A stretch of 64,000 nt of DNA from Axinella damicornis (Eukaryota; Porifera; Demospongiae; Axinellida; Axinellidae), in assembly GCA_963931865.1 (NCBI GenBank), contig OZ007514.1, positions 4,938,646 through 5,002,645 on the forward strand, given 5' to 3'. The notes beneath the pieces are model-generated. The model was not told the origin of the DNA and searched no databases. It worked only from the letters and a program-made list of their open reading frames with translations. This document shows, piece after piece, positions 46,501 to 58,500 of this stretch. How positions within the stretch are numbered: the first letter of the stretch is position 1; each line of letters begins with the position of its first letter. The position numbers and the translations under genes were made by a program.

Positions 46501-49500
46501 TGAGCGATTAAAGCCGGCCACGCCCCAGCCACAAAAGCGCTCGAGCGCGAGCGAACTCTACTAGTACCGCTTATCTTATTTGCTCAGAGTATAGTACTGA
46601 CCTGTTGTGTAGTGAAGCTTTAGGACGGAAGCGCGGTGTTGCAACTGACACCCAGGGTCCCAAAACAGCAGCACAGAGCCTGTGTGCGCATAACAGCCAC
46701 GAACAGTACGGCTGCAGCGCTAGTATGGCACAATGACTAGTGCCACCGTTTCTGTGACAACACTTTCGCCACGCTATCGTTCGGTTCTCACAGCGTTTCT
46801 TCAGCTCAGGTACGTACAACAATGCGAGCGTTCACACAGTACAGCCATTTTCAGCTGTTGCTAATGAAAACGAAGCGTAGCCATGACGCGAACGCTCGCT
46901 GCTCGGGCGGAGCTTGACCTGATTGGTTTGCACGCGCCGCGGCCGCTTCGTAACCGTGCAATTTCTGACAGCCCTCGGGCTACAATAACCGTGCAATTTG
47001 GAAAAAAATTGCACACTTTTCTATGGGAGTAAATGTATGGCAACTCTATATGTATGTGATTACTAGGAGAAATAATTAAGTATGTTTCCCTTTTTACTTA
47101 GGTGTTTGGCTCCGGTAAGGATGCACCAAGTTGCCTGACATGTCCCTTGGCACAACGTCTATTTGAGAATCCAGTCATCGCACCAAGTGGCCGCTCCTAT
47201 GAGAAGGCATACATTGAGTCACATCTGAAACAGTATGGCAAAGAACCTAGGGGGAGGAGCAATGTAAATCTTCAACAGTTAATCCTGAACTATCCATTAA
47301 AAGTTGCTGTGGATCAGTACACGTTTCAGGTGAGTGAAGTGCGTACATATGTGTGCTACTAGATAGTACATATGTGTACTAGAATAGCTGCTTGAGCATC
47401 TGTGACAAATCTGAACGAGCTGCCATATGTTTGTGATTTTGGAGTGCATGTTGGCTTTATATATGTACTTGTAGGTGAAAGTCCAACAAAATAACTGATG
47501 GGATGATGCATACACCGTAGTGCACAGAAATAGTGTGAGGCCTTTCTGCCTCAGCTGTTGTGTATAAATTTGTCAAGTTAGCTATTAATTCCCCAGATTG
47601 AAATAATACCTACTGGGCTCTATGGATGACCTGGAGAGAAGTATACAAGCGGATAGTGGGTGGGTTGAGGGGTTAAACGTATACTGGGTGTTCATAGTCT
47701 CACCGTGGTCGCTGAGTTTTGAGCACTTGACATTGTCTTCCCACTGGCCGCCATTGCTAACATGAGGTGTGTGCTAATTGGAACGCAACATGAGATATAG
47801 TCATACAAGTTAGTCGTGTATGAGCCTAGCTGTGACTACAAGCTGGTGGATGCAGTCAGAGTCCACTGAGGCATCAAGCAGGTGATACGATGACCTGAGG
47901 CTTTGTTTCTAAAAGGTGACGGTATGCTGTAGCATAAGCGGTCAATAATCGCACAGAACCTACGTATTGTCACTAGAATCTTTTCGCTAGCTAGTTACTT
48001 CGTGAGATGGCCCTCGTTAGACAGCTACGTGCAACTGAGAGGTAGGTCTCCTTGGGAAAAACGAGCAAACACGCGACACCTTTCTCGTGGCGATTAGTGT
48101 TCGATAATCGTTAAATTTGTTCTTTACTGCGATAGCGTATGCGCGTACCTGTCTGTGGCATTCCTGGGTTTTCATATACGAGTTCTTGGCCAACAGCTGC
48201 TTCCCGAGGTTCCGGATAAAGGTGGTAGCCTCGCAGCAAGCCCTTTCGTACGTCTTTCTCTGGACGTACGTGTCAACGTGTCAGATAAGTTGCTGTAAAA
48301 TAAATTTTGTGGGTAACCCAGTCCACGAAAAGTTTATGACGCGAAATAATAAAACGTGAAAATTTTACAACATGAAAATTATATCTCATTACCTTGTTCA
48401 TTCTTGCCCGATTCTCAGTCCGTTCAAGCCACCAGGATGTCTACCCTGCATCAAGGCAATGAGAAACCATTGCAGCTGTGGTTGAGATGGACTTGAGTAC
48501 TTACACACCTGGCGAAAACTCACACTGGTCACTTCTTGACGCATGGAATTCTTATCTCATAGGCAGCCATTTTCGCACTTAAGGTTACAGGTACCCGCGT
48601 ATTGATGATGATGATGATGAAACTTTATTTCAACAGGGTACCCCTTCAGCATGTGGCTGCTGATCTTCCAGGGGGCCCTGCATACATACAATACATATAC
48701 AGTAAAGCAAAAGGAAAAGATATATATGTGCGATAGCTATACATACTTATGAAGTAATATCTGTATTTCCGCGATCAAACGCCGCACTCGATTAGTGGCC
48801 GCCCTCGAATAATAGCCGCACCTCCAGAAGGGCTGGACGAAATAAACGCCGCCCTCGATTAGTAGCCGCGGCTGGTATTCGAACGGTCGGCGATCGATCG
48901 ATGTGCTTTGTCTAGCCCTCCAGGACCGCGACTATTTCGCTGTGAGCGTGAAGAGAGGAGAACTGATTGTTGGTCATATTCCCCGAGAGCTGTCTAAGAC
49001 TCTATTAAAGCGTTTGGCGTTTTCTGTGGTCGAGGCACGGGAGGGCGATCGACGTGTGACAGGCGAAATCTTTCGTGACAGTAATGGCTTTGGCATTTCC
49101 TACTGCTTTGTCGGGATGATTATGACAGTACCACACGGCCCAGGGCTGAAACAAAAGTTCTTCTTTGTTCATACACGGTGCTCCAATCTGTTTCCTCGCT
49201 TCCGTGTTTATGCTGAGTTTAATAAACGCCGCCTTCGATTAGTGGCCGCCCTCGAATAGTAGCCGCAGTAAATCGCGTGATGAAATAAATAGTAGCCGCG
49301 GCGTTTGATCGCGGAAATACGGTATACATAATTATACAGAAAAAAGAGGGGGGCACTACATTTACGGATATGTACAATGCATACACAATAAGGAATATTA
49401 CAAGGTTGTAAAAGCAAAAACACTATAAAACAAAACACAAACACAGAATGGGTGTACAAAAATATTAATATCAATTTCCGGCAACAAGACCTCTAACTAG

Positions 49501-52500
49501 TTTTGTAAAAGTGCAATGGTTTCGGGTGGTCTTGATAGCATCTGGCAGCTGATTCCAGTTCCTTGCTCCAGAGTATTGGAATGATTTGCTGTATATCTCA
49601 CTTTTGTGGGCCTTTAAGAATAGCTTGAGCTGTCCTCGTGTGCGGACTGTCCCTGGTTACCATCTGAAAAGTGACCGCAAATACTCAGGAGCTGCTCCAT
49701 GGATGCAGTGATGCACAACTCTCAACTGTTGAAGGGCCCTTCTTTGCTCCAGTGTTGTCCACCTGGGAGACCTCGCAGGTACTTGCAGTATGATCCTCAT
49801 GCCGTAGTTGTGGAGTCTCTGCAGTTTCTGCTGGAGCTCTTTGGTACAGTTAGCCCATACCACACAGCAGTAGTCCAGGCCAGTGGGGGAGCACTATTGC
49901 ATTGAACAGCATCTTCCTTGTCTTCATCGGCAGGTGCTTACTCACTCTCCTGAGTATTCCCAGATTCCTGCCAACTTTCTTAGCCACACTGTCAATATAC
50001 TGCTTCCAATTGAGTTTGTCATCAATGAGCACACCAAGGTACTTTGCTGTTCGTTCATTCCTAATCGGCTGACCATCATGCTCGATGTGCGGCTCTTCAA
50101 GCTCACATTGTCTTCTCTTCCTTCCCAGGAACATTGTGTGGGTTTTCTTGAAGTTTACTCGAAGGCAGTTTTCCTGGAACCATTGGTTTGCTGTTTGAAA
50201 GGCCACAGTCAGCTTCTGTCTCACCTCGTCAACTGTCTTCCCATGACAGTATAGAATGGTATCATCCGCATACAGTTGAGTCTCACATGACATGATCTCG
50301 GCCGGTAGATTGTTCATGAACACAATGAACAATAGGGGGCCCAGAATTGAGCCCTGAGGGACTCCGCTGCTGATTGGCCTAAAGGAGGATCTTGCTTTGC
50401 CAATGCTGACGCACTGCATACGATCATACAAGTAACTCTGAAACCAGGCAAGTTCAGCCCCACGGACACCCACACCATCCAGTTTTGACAGCAAGAGTTG
50501 GTGGTGTATTGAGTCGAATGCTTTAGATATTTCCAGTAATTCCATGCAGAATCGACATCACTGTACTGCTCAATGCTTTGCCATGGTGCGTTCATTCTAT
50601 CCTCCAGGAGAGCCTGCCAGTTGCACTTATTGTAACATCGGACAGTGATTGTCTCAACTGGAAGGGGGGTGACACGCATCGTTTGTTCAGCGAAAACCAG
50701 CAAGTGGTCACTGATGCTACACGGAGTTATTCCACATCTCTCGTAGTTCCGTGGGTGACTGGTAGCAATGATGTCAATGAGGGTCTGGGAGTCACTGGTG
50801 ATCCTCGTGGGTTCCACTATCAGCTGACTGAGTCCATACTGGTGTAGTAACTGTCGTAGTTTGTTGGAGAGTGGATTGTCTGTGAGCATGTTGCAGTTTA
50901 GATCTCCAGTTAGGGTGATCTCTTTGTCTTATAGTATCATGCAATAACTGTAACAATAATCATGCAACCCATGTAGAGTTCTTATATACACTGCCTAGCA
51001 CAAAGTGTGGTGCTGAACTCGAACCTGTTCAGACCCGCCTACTTCTCCAAAGACAAACTTGGACACCTTGACCTGTCCCATATACATCTGAGCGCATTCT
51101 ACAAACCATTTTCGTTACATGCAGTTCAGCTTCAGGAAGCAGCTGGAAGACATGAATGTCGAGGGCGAGAGCTATAAACGAACAAGTTATTCGCCAAACG
51201 TCTCCCACTAGTAGCCAAAGTACGCTGGAAAAGTGGCATCCAACAAAGGGTGTGGCGTCAAATCACATTGCTAGCAGCGGACCACAGCCTATACTGTCTC
51301 CCAAACATACATAGCTTAAGGTAGGAAGCATGGCATCGGCGAAATCGTGCAATTTAGCTCGTGAATAATTAATGAGATGACGTCACTTGCATACGGTTAT
51401 ATAGAGTTATTAATCTGTTTACGTTTTCCCATGGCGGCAACCGGAATAAACAAGGGGGGCTTCTCTCTTTGATGCGGCTAGCGACCCTTTCAAGTTTCAA
51501 ATCGGTACTCTGATGTGGCCGTGCGGTACTTTGAAGATTTGTTACAACACTCTTTTTTTTCGAGGGGCAACCGCACTCCTGGTAGCCGCGGTTAAACGGT
51601 AGCACAAGCTAAGTGTGACAGTTCGTTCCAATTATCATACATCACCATGATAGCTATATACAGGACAGGGAAGATCAGAAATTATTTAGAGTGCTCTCAA
51701 GTACCATTCATAAAGTAGCCACCTGCCGTAGCGCAAGCGCAATACGTTCCAATTAACGCACATGCCACGTGGCAACCACGCTCAGTCGATTGCGAGCAAT
51801 GGCGACCAAAAGGAAGACAAGACATTATTACAGCACTCACAACTTAGCCAGCACGGTGTGTTTCGGCATGTAAGCGTCAGTGAACGACAGCGATCACGGC
51901 CGTGTGGTCAGAATCTTCGTGTGCCTTTCCTAAAAACAGTACTGCCACCGGAGTCGAAGAGAGCGCTCGAGCAATGGCGGCCAACGGCGAGACAAAAGCG
52001 CTTCTATCTCCACCACCGAGGTGAGTTTCAGCACCAACTTTTTACATTCAGGTCAGTTCATGATGGCGATCACTGAGGTGTAGTCACAATCTCTATAGGC
52101 CAATCCTAAATACCCAAACATTATATTATATCAAGGGCGTATCGAGCCGCCGAAGGCGGCGAGAGGGCATGTAACTCCGCAAACGGCATAATCCAAATCG
52201 ATTCTATTTTTAGAAATCACGTGCTACATTGTTTATTTCATATCCGCGGCGCGCGCAGCTCTGGCACGCTAACCGCGCTAGTCACAGCCACAGTTCCTGA
52301 AAATATCCATTCTCTAGTAAGTCAATGAACTTCTATCTAAACTCACTGCTGTTACCCTGGACGGCGCTTACCACTGCCTTCTCCTTGCCTCAGTTTCGCC
52401 AACGAACCGTGTCATTCAGTGGAGACGGTCCCGAACGAAGCCTACGGCACCTGCGTGCAATGGCTGCCGCATGTAGGACGGACGGGCACGTTGTTTCCAG

Positions 52501-55500
52501 TCGTCAAAACGTGGATGGCGTCCATTCATCCACTCTACGCGCTCGATCTAGCTCTCTGGCCTGCTCTGCGATATTCCACGTAATCGGATAATTGCATTCA
52601 TTCACATATACGGTTACATACCAATGTCTAAAAATAGTATATCCGGTGGCCGCATTTGGATTTTGCCGTTTGCAGAGTCAATACGAGAGTTGCATGCCCT
52701 CTTCCCGTTAGGGTCGATGCGCCCTTGATTATATTAATTGTATTATTTACGCGGCACAATTTTTCCCCTACCAGGAGTGTAATTTTTGTCTCGGCACCGA
52801 AGTGCCGAGACACAGTGCTGGATGCGTAGGTACGTGGTACGTGGTACGTACGTTGCTTTTCGCAATGCGCCCGCGCAAGTGCTGCATGCATGCTCTACAC
52901 CCTTAATAGGGTGTCAAACGTATTTATAACCTGCAAGTAGATCTTCAAAAATGATTATGGGTTTGCATGGCTGCTCATGAATCCTCTTACCAAGACTGCT
53001 GCTACGTAGCTCTAATACTTAATTCAGGACAATGAATACTCGCCCATCCAGTGTGCTGCACTCAGCCATACTAAAGCTCACTCAGCTCTAGCTAGCTAGC
53101 TAGCTATAGGCCTATAGATAAGTGCTGAAAGAATTGGCCAAGGTGTTGACTAAACATCAAGCCCAGACACGAATTTAAAATACTGCTTTCACCCTTTGGG
53201 TGAACATTCCTGACCCACCCCTTGCTCACACAGAACCTCCAAGGATATTGACGCTCACTTAAGCTGAAAGTCTCATAGCTAACAGATTTTGCAGTCATAA
53301 TAAAGGGTTAAGCAGCTGCCATGTCCTCTGCATGATTCTAGCTGATACCAAGTCGTGCCGAGACACATCTAGTCTTTTAACCCTTTAGGGCCCATAGCGC
53401 CAAAAGGCGCATAATTAGCGTCCTTTCACACTATGGCTTCTCACTTCGCGGTGACGGACAGCCTTCGACTAGCACTGCTCCTGGAGTCTTGTCAGTAGTC
53501 CCCCTCTGTATAACTACAGAATTAAGGGCGCCAAGCGTCTGGGCTGGCAGCTGGTACAGGCAGAAACAAGGCCGCCATTGTAAGTTGATCGAACGGTAAG
53601 CTAAAAAGCCTTATCTCGCCGTCAGTATACGCTTACTTGCAATAACGCTCCTGCTTTGACTTACTGTTGGTCTGCCCTCTCCAGCAATAAAGTAAGTAGC
53701 GATGGTCCTCCGCGTACGGCAAGACAACAGTCGAGTTTTAGCAGCTGGTCGAACGGCGCGATAACCAGACAGCTAGCTCAGTTATCGGCTCCACCCAGTG
53801 CCTCCGCCCCTTCCTGCCTTGGTCAACGGTGAGTGTAATCATTGCTGTTAACAGCCAGGGGCACCCTCCCGAGTTTTATTGGACGCTGCGCGCCCTGGGC
53901 CACGCTCAACGCTGCATGCAGATGCCATTTTATGCTGTGGGGGAGATTTCAATATATTTTGGACCCTAAAGAGTTAAAGACTCACTTGTTTAAGTAAGAA
54001 GCTATTCTAGCTTATTGAATGTAGCGATGGGCTAGCTGAGTGTGAATAGCTAGGTGGAGTGAGCAAGAATGTTTGTGGGTCTGCTGAAGTGGCCGAAGAA
54101 CAGCCTGGAAAGTGAACAGCATCCGACAGCTCCCTGGCCAAGGTACTCTAGAGAGTTGACCTTTCGGCATTACAGGCCCTGCCCATTTTCGTGTTAGGGC
54201 AAATTTGGCTGGTTTGGTAGCTGGACTGGGCTGGTGAGAGGGAGTAGATGTGTGGCCAAAACTCTGTAACCGAGAGGTGAACGTGGAAAAGCATCCCAAG
54301 TTTTGCAGGGGGTAGGTTGACCTTTTGAAGAGTGCCCTTGACTTGAGTCGGTTTTAGTTGGTGTGCGTGGAATTTTTTTTTAAAGCCTAGGGTAGCCAAA
54401 CCTCTGTTTTTGAGGGCGGCAGTGAGTTTTGGGCTGTAGCCTGCAACTGAGGAGAGCAGGTTGTAAATCCATCCGTTGTTTTTTGGCCTGTTTTGTGTGT
54501 GTATTGATGATGGGGTCGGAGTGTGGGTGGGGCCTTGGGGAGGGTTCAAATTTTAAGTTTAGTAGAGGGCCTTAAAATTGAGTTTTAGGGCGTTTTCAAG
54601 CAGAGGGAGCAGTTTGATGCAAAGTATTGCTGAAACTTGTGTACGCTTTGATGCTGCCCATTTATCCATCAACTTGGTTTCGGAGATCGCTGAACCCATG
54701 TTTCCTACCTTAATTGCGACCTAGATAGCAGTTATATAAATCTATTTCCACCTAAATTACCTTTTCTGAGACAAAGTTGTAGCTAGATAAGTAAATTCAG
54801 GTTGCGTGTAAAGTGCGGAACGTGGAATGGAATGGAATGTGGAACAGATGTAAAATGTTGTAATGAGTCCAATAAGCATATGCATGTTAATTAAGGTGGG
54901 CATTAATTGGAGCTGGCACGAGCGAGTCTCGCGCAGTCAAGTCACACAAGTTATGGTGACAATCATTTCGCGAGAGAGAGCTCAGCCTAGGCGCCTGGCC
55001 ACGCGAGACTACCGGCAGGCTGTATGCCATGGATGTGAGAAGTTCACAGTAGACAACAAGATGTTATAGTTGACATGACTATGCCATCCGAGTGAAGCAG
55101 GGCTATAATTACCGTCTTTGAGTGACGAATGAGCGTGAGCGGGCCAGCATAGCAGCACAGCTAGGTCTAGCACGAGCACGGTACATGTTCATACAGCTTA
55201 CACTAGTGATGCTGCTTGAGCTTTAATATTCATCAGAAGACAATAGCCCTGCTTCATTTCGCGGATCGGTCAACTGCATGTTAACTACACGAAATTCTCC
55301 ATCCAGGCCCAGGGCATAACAACCTGTAGTGACGGCAAATCTCGCATAGCCAGGTTGTCACTCGCGCGACGATTGTCATCAGCCACCATTTCCCTTTACT
55401 CGACTCTTTCACTGCCTATGCCGACTGCATATGCGCAGGCTCGCTCAAGCCAGCCCCAATTAATGCCCACCTTACTTAACATGCTTATTAGACTTATTAG

Positions 55501-58500
55501 GACATTTTACATCCGTTCCACGTTCCATTCCATGTTCCATTCCACGTTCGATTCCATTCCATGTTCCGCGTTTTACATGCAGCCGTAAATTCATACAGGA
55601 ATAGCTGAAATAACACGCAGCTGTCTGTAAACAGGCTACTTAAATTTTTCTTCCAGCCAATCAGAAGGTACCTGTAACCTTAATTTGTGATTTTGATAAC
55701 TATGTAAGCAGAAGCCAGATGTTGGTAGGGGATGCCCTGACCTTCTATAGGGCCGTAGGGAGCGCTTGCTGTTATGTTACTGGACAAGGGAGGGGGTAGG
55801 ACAAGATCAAGTGCGCTGTCATTTTGTATGACATATTGCAAAGTTGTTCTGCTGCTTTTCTCCATGGGAGAAGGCTGCATTGCGCTTTCAATGCATACTG
55901 AAGAGTATTTTCCATGCAACGACTGTGAGCAAACTATCAGCTACTATACACTCTACTATGTGCCTGTACTGTTCTGGGGCCCTAGGCTTGTCATTGCCCA
56001 GTCCTCAGCATCATCTTGTCCTCATTGCCTGGCCATGGTCTGTGTATGATTTTGAACAAAAAATTTGAACACCCCCTCTTTCTCTGAAAGCTGTTGGTTT
56101 GCATATTCCATAGAATTCTAACTCCAGATAACAAAGAGATTTACGAGCGGAAACCGTACTCCTGGTAGCCGGTCATCCGCAGCCACCTTGTGGGTGCACC
56201 CACCAGAACATACTCGCAGCTAGCCTCGTTCAAAGGCTGCCCGCTCCCTGTGCTAAGTAATGCACATATTATGTGACAACCACACCTCCAATGCAACAAT
56301 AATTGAAGTGAGAAATGCAGCCAAAGGGAAGTATTACAGAGGTCACAACTTAGCCATGAGGGTAAGTTTAGATTCAGTGCGTGATGAAATCAAGACGGTG
56401 TGGTTAGAATCTTCATGGGCCTTTCCTGAGAGCTGTATTGCCAGGGAAAGTCGAAGCCAGTGCTCCACCATTGAGCTGAGTTTCAGTGCCAAACTTATGC
56501 ATTTTGGTCAGTACACAACAGCCATCATGGCGGCGTCATCAGAATTTTTTGTTGGCCATTCCCAAGTAGTCAAACATTAATCAATATTTACATTGACACC
56601 TTAACCGATGAAGCTGTCTGCAGACGGGATGAATCTTTATCTTGTGATATCATGTCCAACAGTGTACGTCCTCGGGTGCGCTAAGGGCAGTCTTGAAGAG
56701 TCTGCATGAAGCGGAGGAGATTACGGAAATATGTAATTAGTCCACGGAAGCGACCTCGTTAACTTGCGATGTGAGGCAGCTCTTTGAGCACTTGTTTTGT
56801 GATCCAGAGATGAAGCTGTGACGATGTAAATAGTTCCTCAGTACCTACAGTGGTAGGGTAGTTGAGTGTAGGTGAAGGCAGTCTTTGCCCGCTTTGGGCC
56901 TTGTTCCAGGATTGTGAAATCTGTCGTCAGTGCTATGTAAACCATGTAGGTACTTAACTATTTGTGATTAGGCGGAATTCTATTCGCTCCGGTGAGAGGG
57001 CTTAACTCTGCCCGATGGATGGACCGAAGGTCAAACTTGTAGATTCCCACTCCGGAGAGTCTCCAACAACGCGTTCTCGGAAGCAAGGAGGAGAAATCCG
57101 CTGATTTGACATGATTTGAGGTAGCCAAAATGGGTCGATTTTGCCCGTGCAGCCGCACCAAGAGGTAGAACCGTTGTCCGTGGAAGGATTCAGCAAATAC
57201 ATGTTCTTGTTAACTTCTGTACCAAGAATGAAGGCTGTCCTCCTGCTACTAGAATTCCGCCTAAAGCGTTTTAGATTGCTGAAGGTGATGAAGTGGGCGT
57301 GAGCGTGGCCACGCCCAGTGAGTGCCAGGGGGCGGTGCTTTTGCTTTTTTGTGACAAAAGGAGCTACACTTTCAAGTAGTTGTGCTGTAGTTGGTGAATA
57401 TTCTTTAGTATTTCAGGTATATAGCATCAAAATCACAATAAGATAGTGCTGTTCATGTATACAGACAGTCCTTAATGTACTGGAGTCCTTGGGACTTACG
57501 TTCTGCATGCAGTGGCGTAACCAGAAATATTGAATTGGTAGGGCACTGTTTTGTGCATGCTGCCGAAGGCAGTGCATAGAGGCGCGTAGCGCCGATCAGT
57601 CCGTGTGAACCACGGAAAAATTTTCACCTTAATTATTCATTTATCAGGATGGGCTCTCATGGTAGCTTCGTGCTTTGCACTTCAAGTTCTATGTACGAGG
57701 ATCGTAGCCTCGTTCCCAGTCCCATGCCCAGCTTTACATCGCTTGCTGTACCCCGCTTTATCGTTCTGCAAGCGACGTAAAGCTGGGTGTGGGACTAGGA
57801 ACTAGACTACAAGGATCGATGTGCTGCGCATGCAGTGATGGTCATTCTAATTACACATAACGTAAAAAATATTGAAAGCGTTTTTTTTATGCTCCCCACT
57901 TCTTGTTTCCGTACATTGCCTGCCACGGTGGCACCTTGCATGCACTGGTCATGGCTGTCCTCAGACTCTTTGCTCTGCTGTTCTCTATTCGCGTTCACAC
58001 ACTGGTTGGGTGCTCTGCAGTTACATGTAAGTTGCCATTCTGATTGCCCGGCCTAGCCTAGTATTGGTAGGGCCTGGCCCTACCAGGCACGGGCTTGGCT
58101 ACGCCACTGTCTGCATGAGCAGAAAGGGCGGGGCAAGGGGAAGTGGGCAGATTTCAGTTTGGGTGTGCTTGCTACTCGGACGATACTATACGGGGTTTGG
58201 TGAATATCGGTCGTCTGTCAATCACTTTGATTTCAGTTGCTACGTTTTCTTCTCAATGCCTAAAGTAGAAACGCAATGCTAACTATGATGGTACAGTGGC
58301 CCTCGGGCTTCATAAATATATTGTGCTGGGCCTAACTCACCACTTATGCATTTTACCCTATACACACAGAGAGAGCATCTAGTGAAACCTGTACCCACGG
58401 CACAGAAAACTGGTACTTCAGCGGAGAAGCCAGTACCTCCATCCCAGAAACCTCTACCTGCATCGCAGAAACCTGCACCTCCAGTGCAGAAACCTGTACC

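Larger units (their letters stand above)
42174..47101. other. gene 2 intron 2, a nest of MITEs
   Basis: Contains X copies E, E', F and G, both Y copies, a HIRAN-bearing MITE, a foldback and element R, each listed separately. No host exon was seen between 42173 and 47102; U-box 1 joins U-box 2 in frame. Confidence 0.65.
51562..52783 (+). repeat. family X copy I, split by 52131-52728
   Basis: End 2 GAGGGGCAACCGCACTCCTG at the left and end 1 CCCCTACCAGGAGTGTAAT at the right. An extra 140 bases near 51600-51720 are not X-like. Both modules are in + sense: 51799-51855 (57 nt) and 51974-52020 (47 nt). Confidence 0.82.

Noticed and set aside
53860..55400. Possible CRISPR-like or satellite array from TGGAATGGAA words
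   Set aside because: Short, irregular repeats confined to the two arms of a TIR element.
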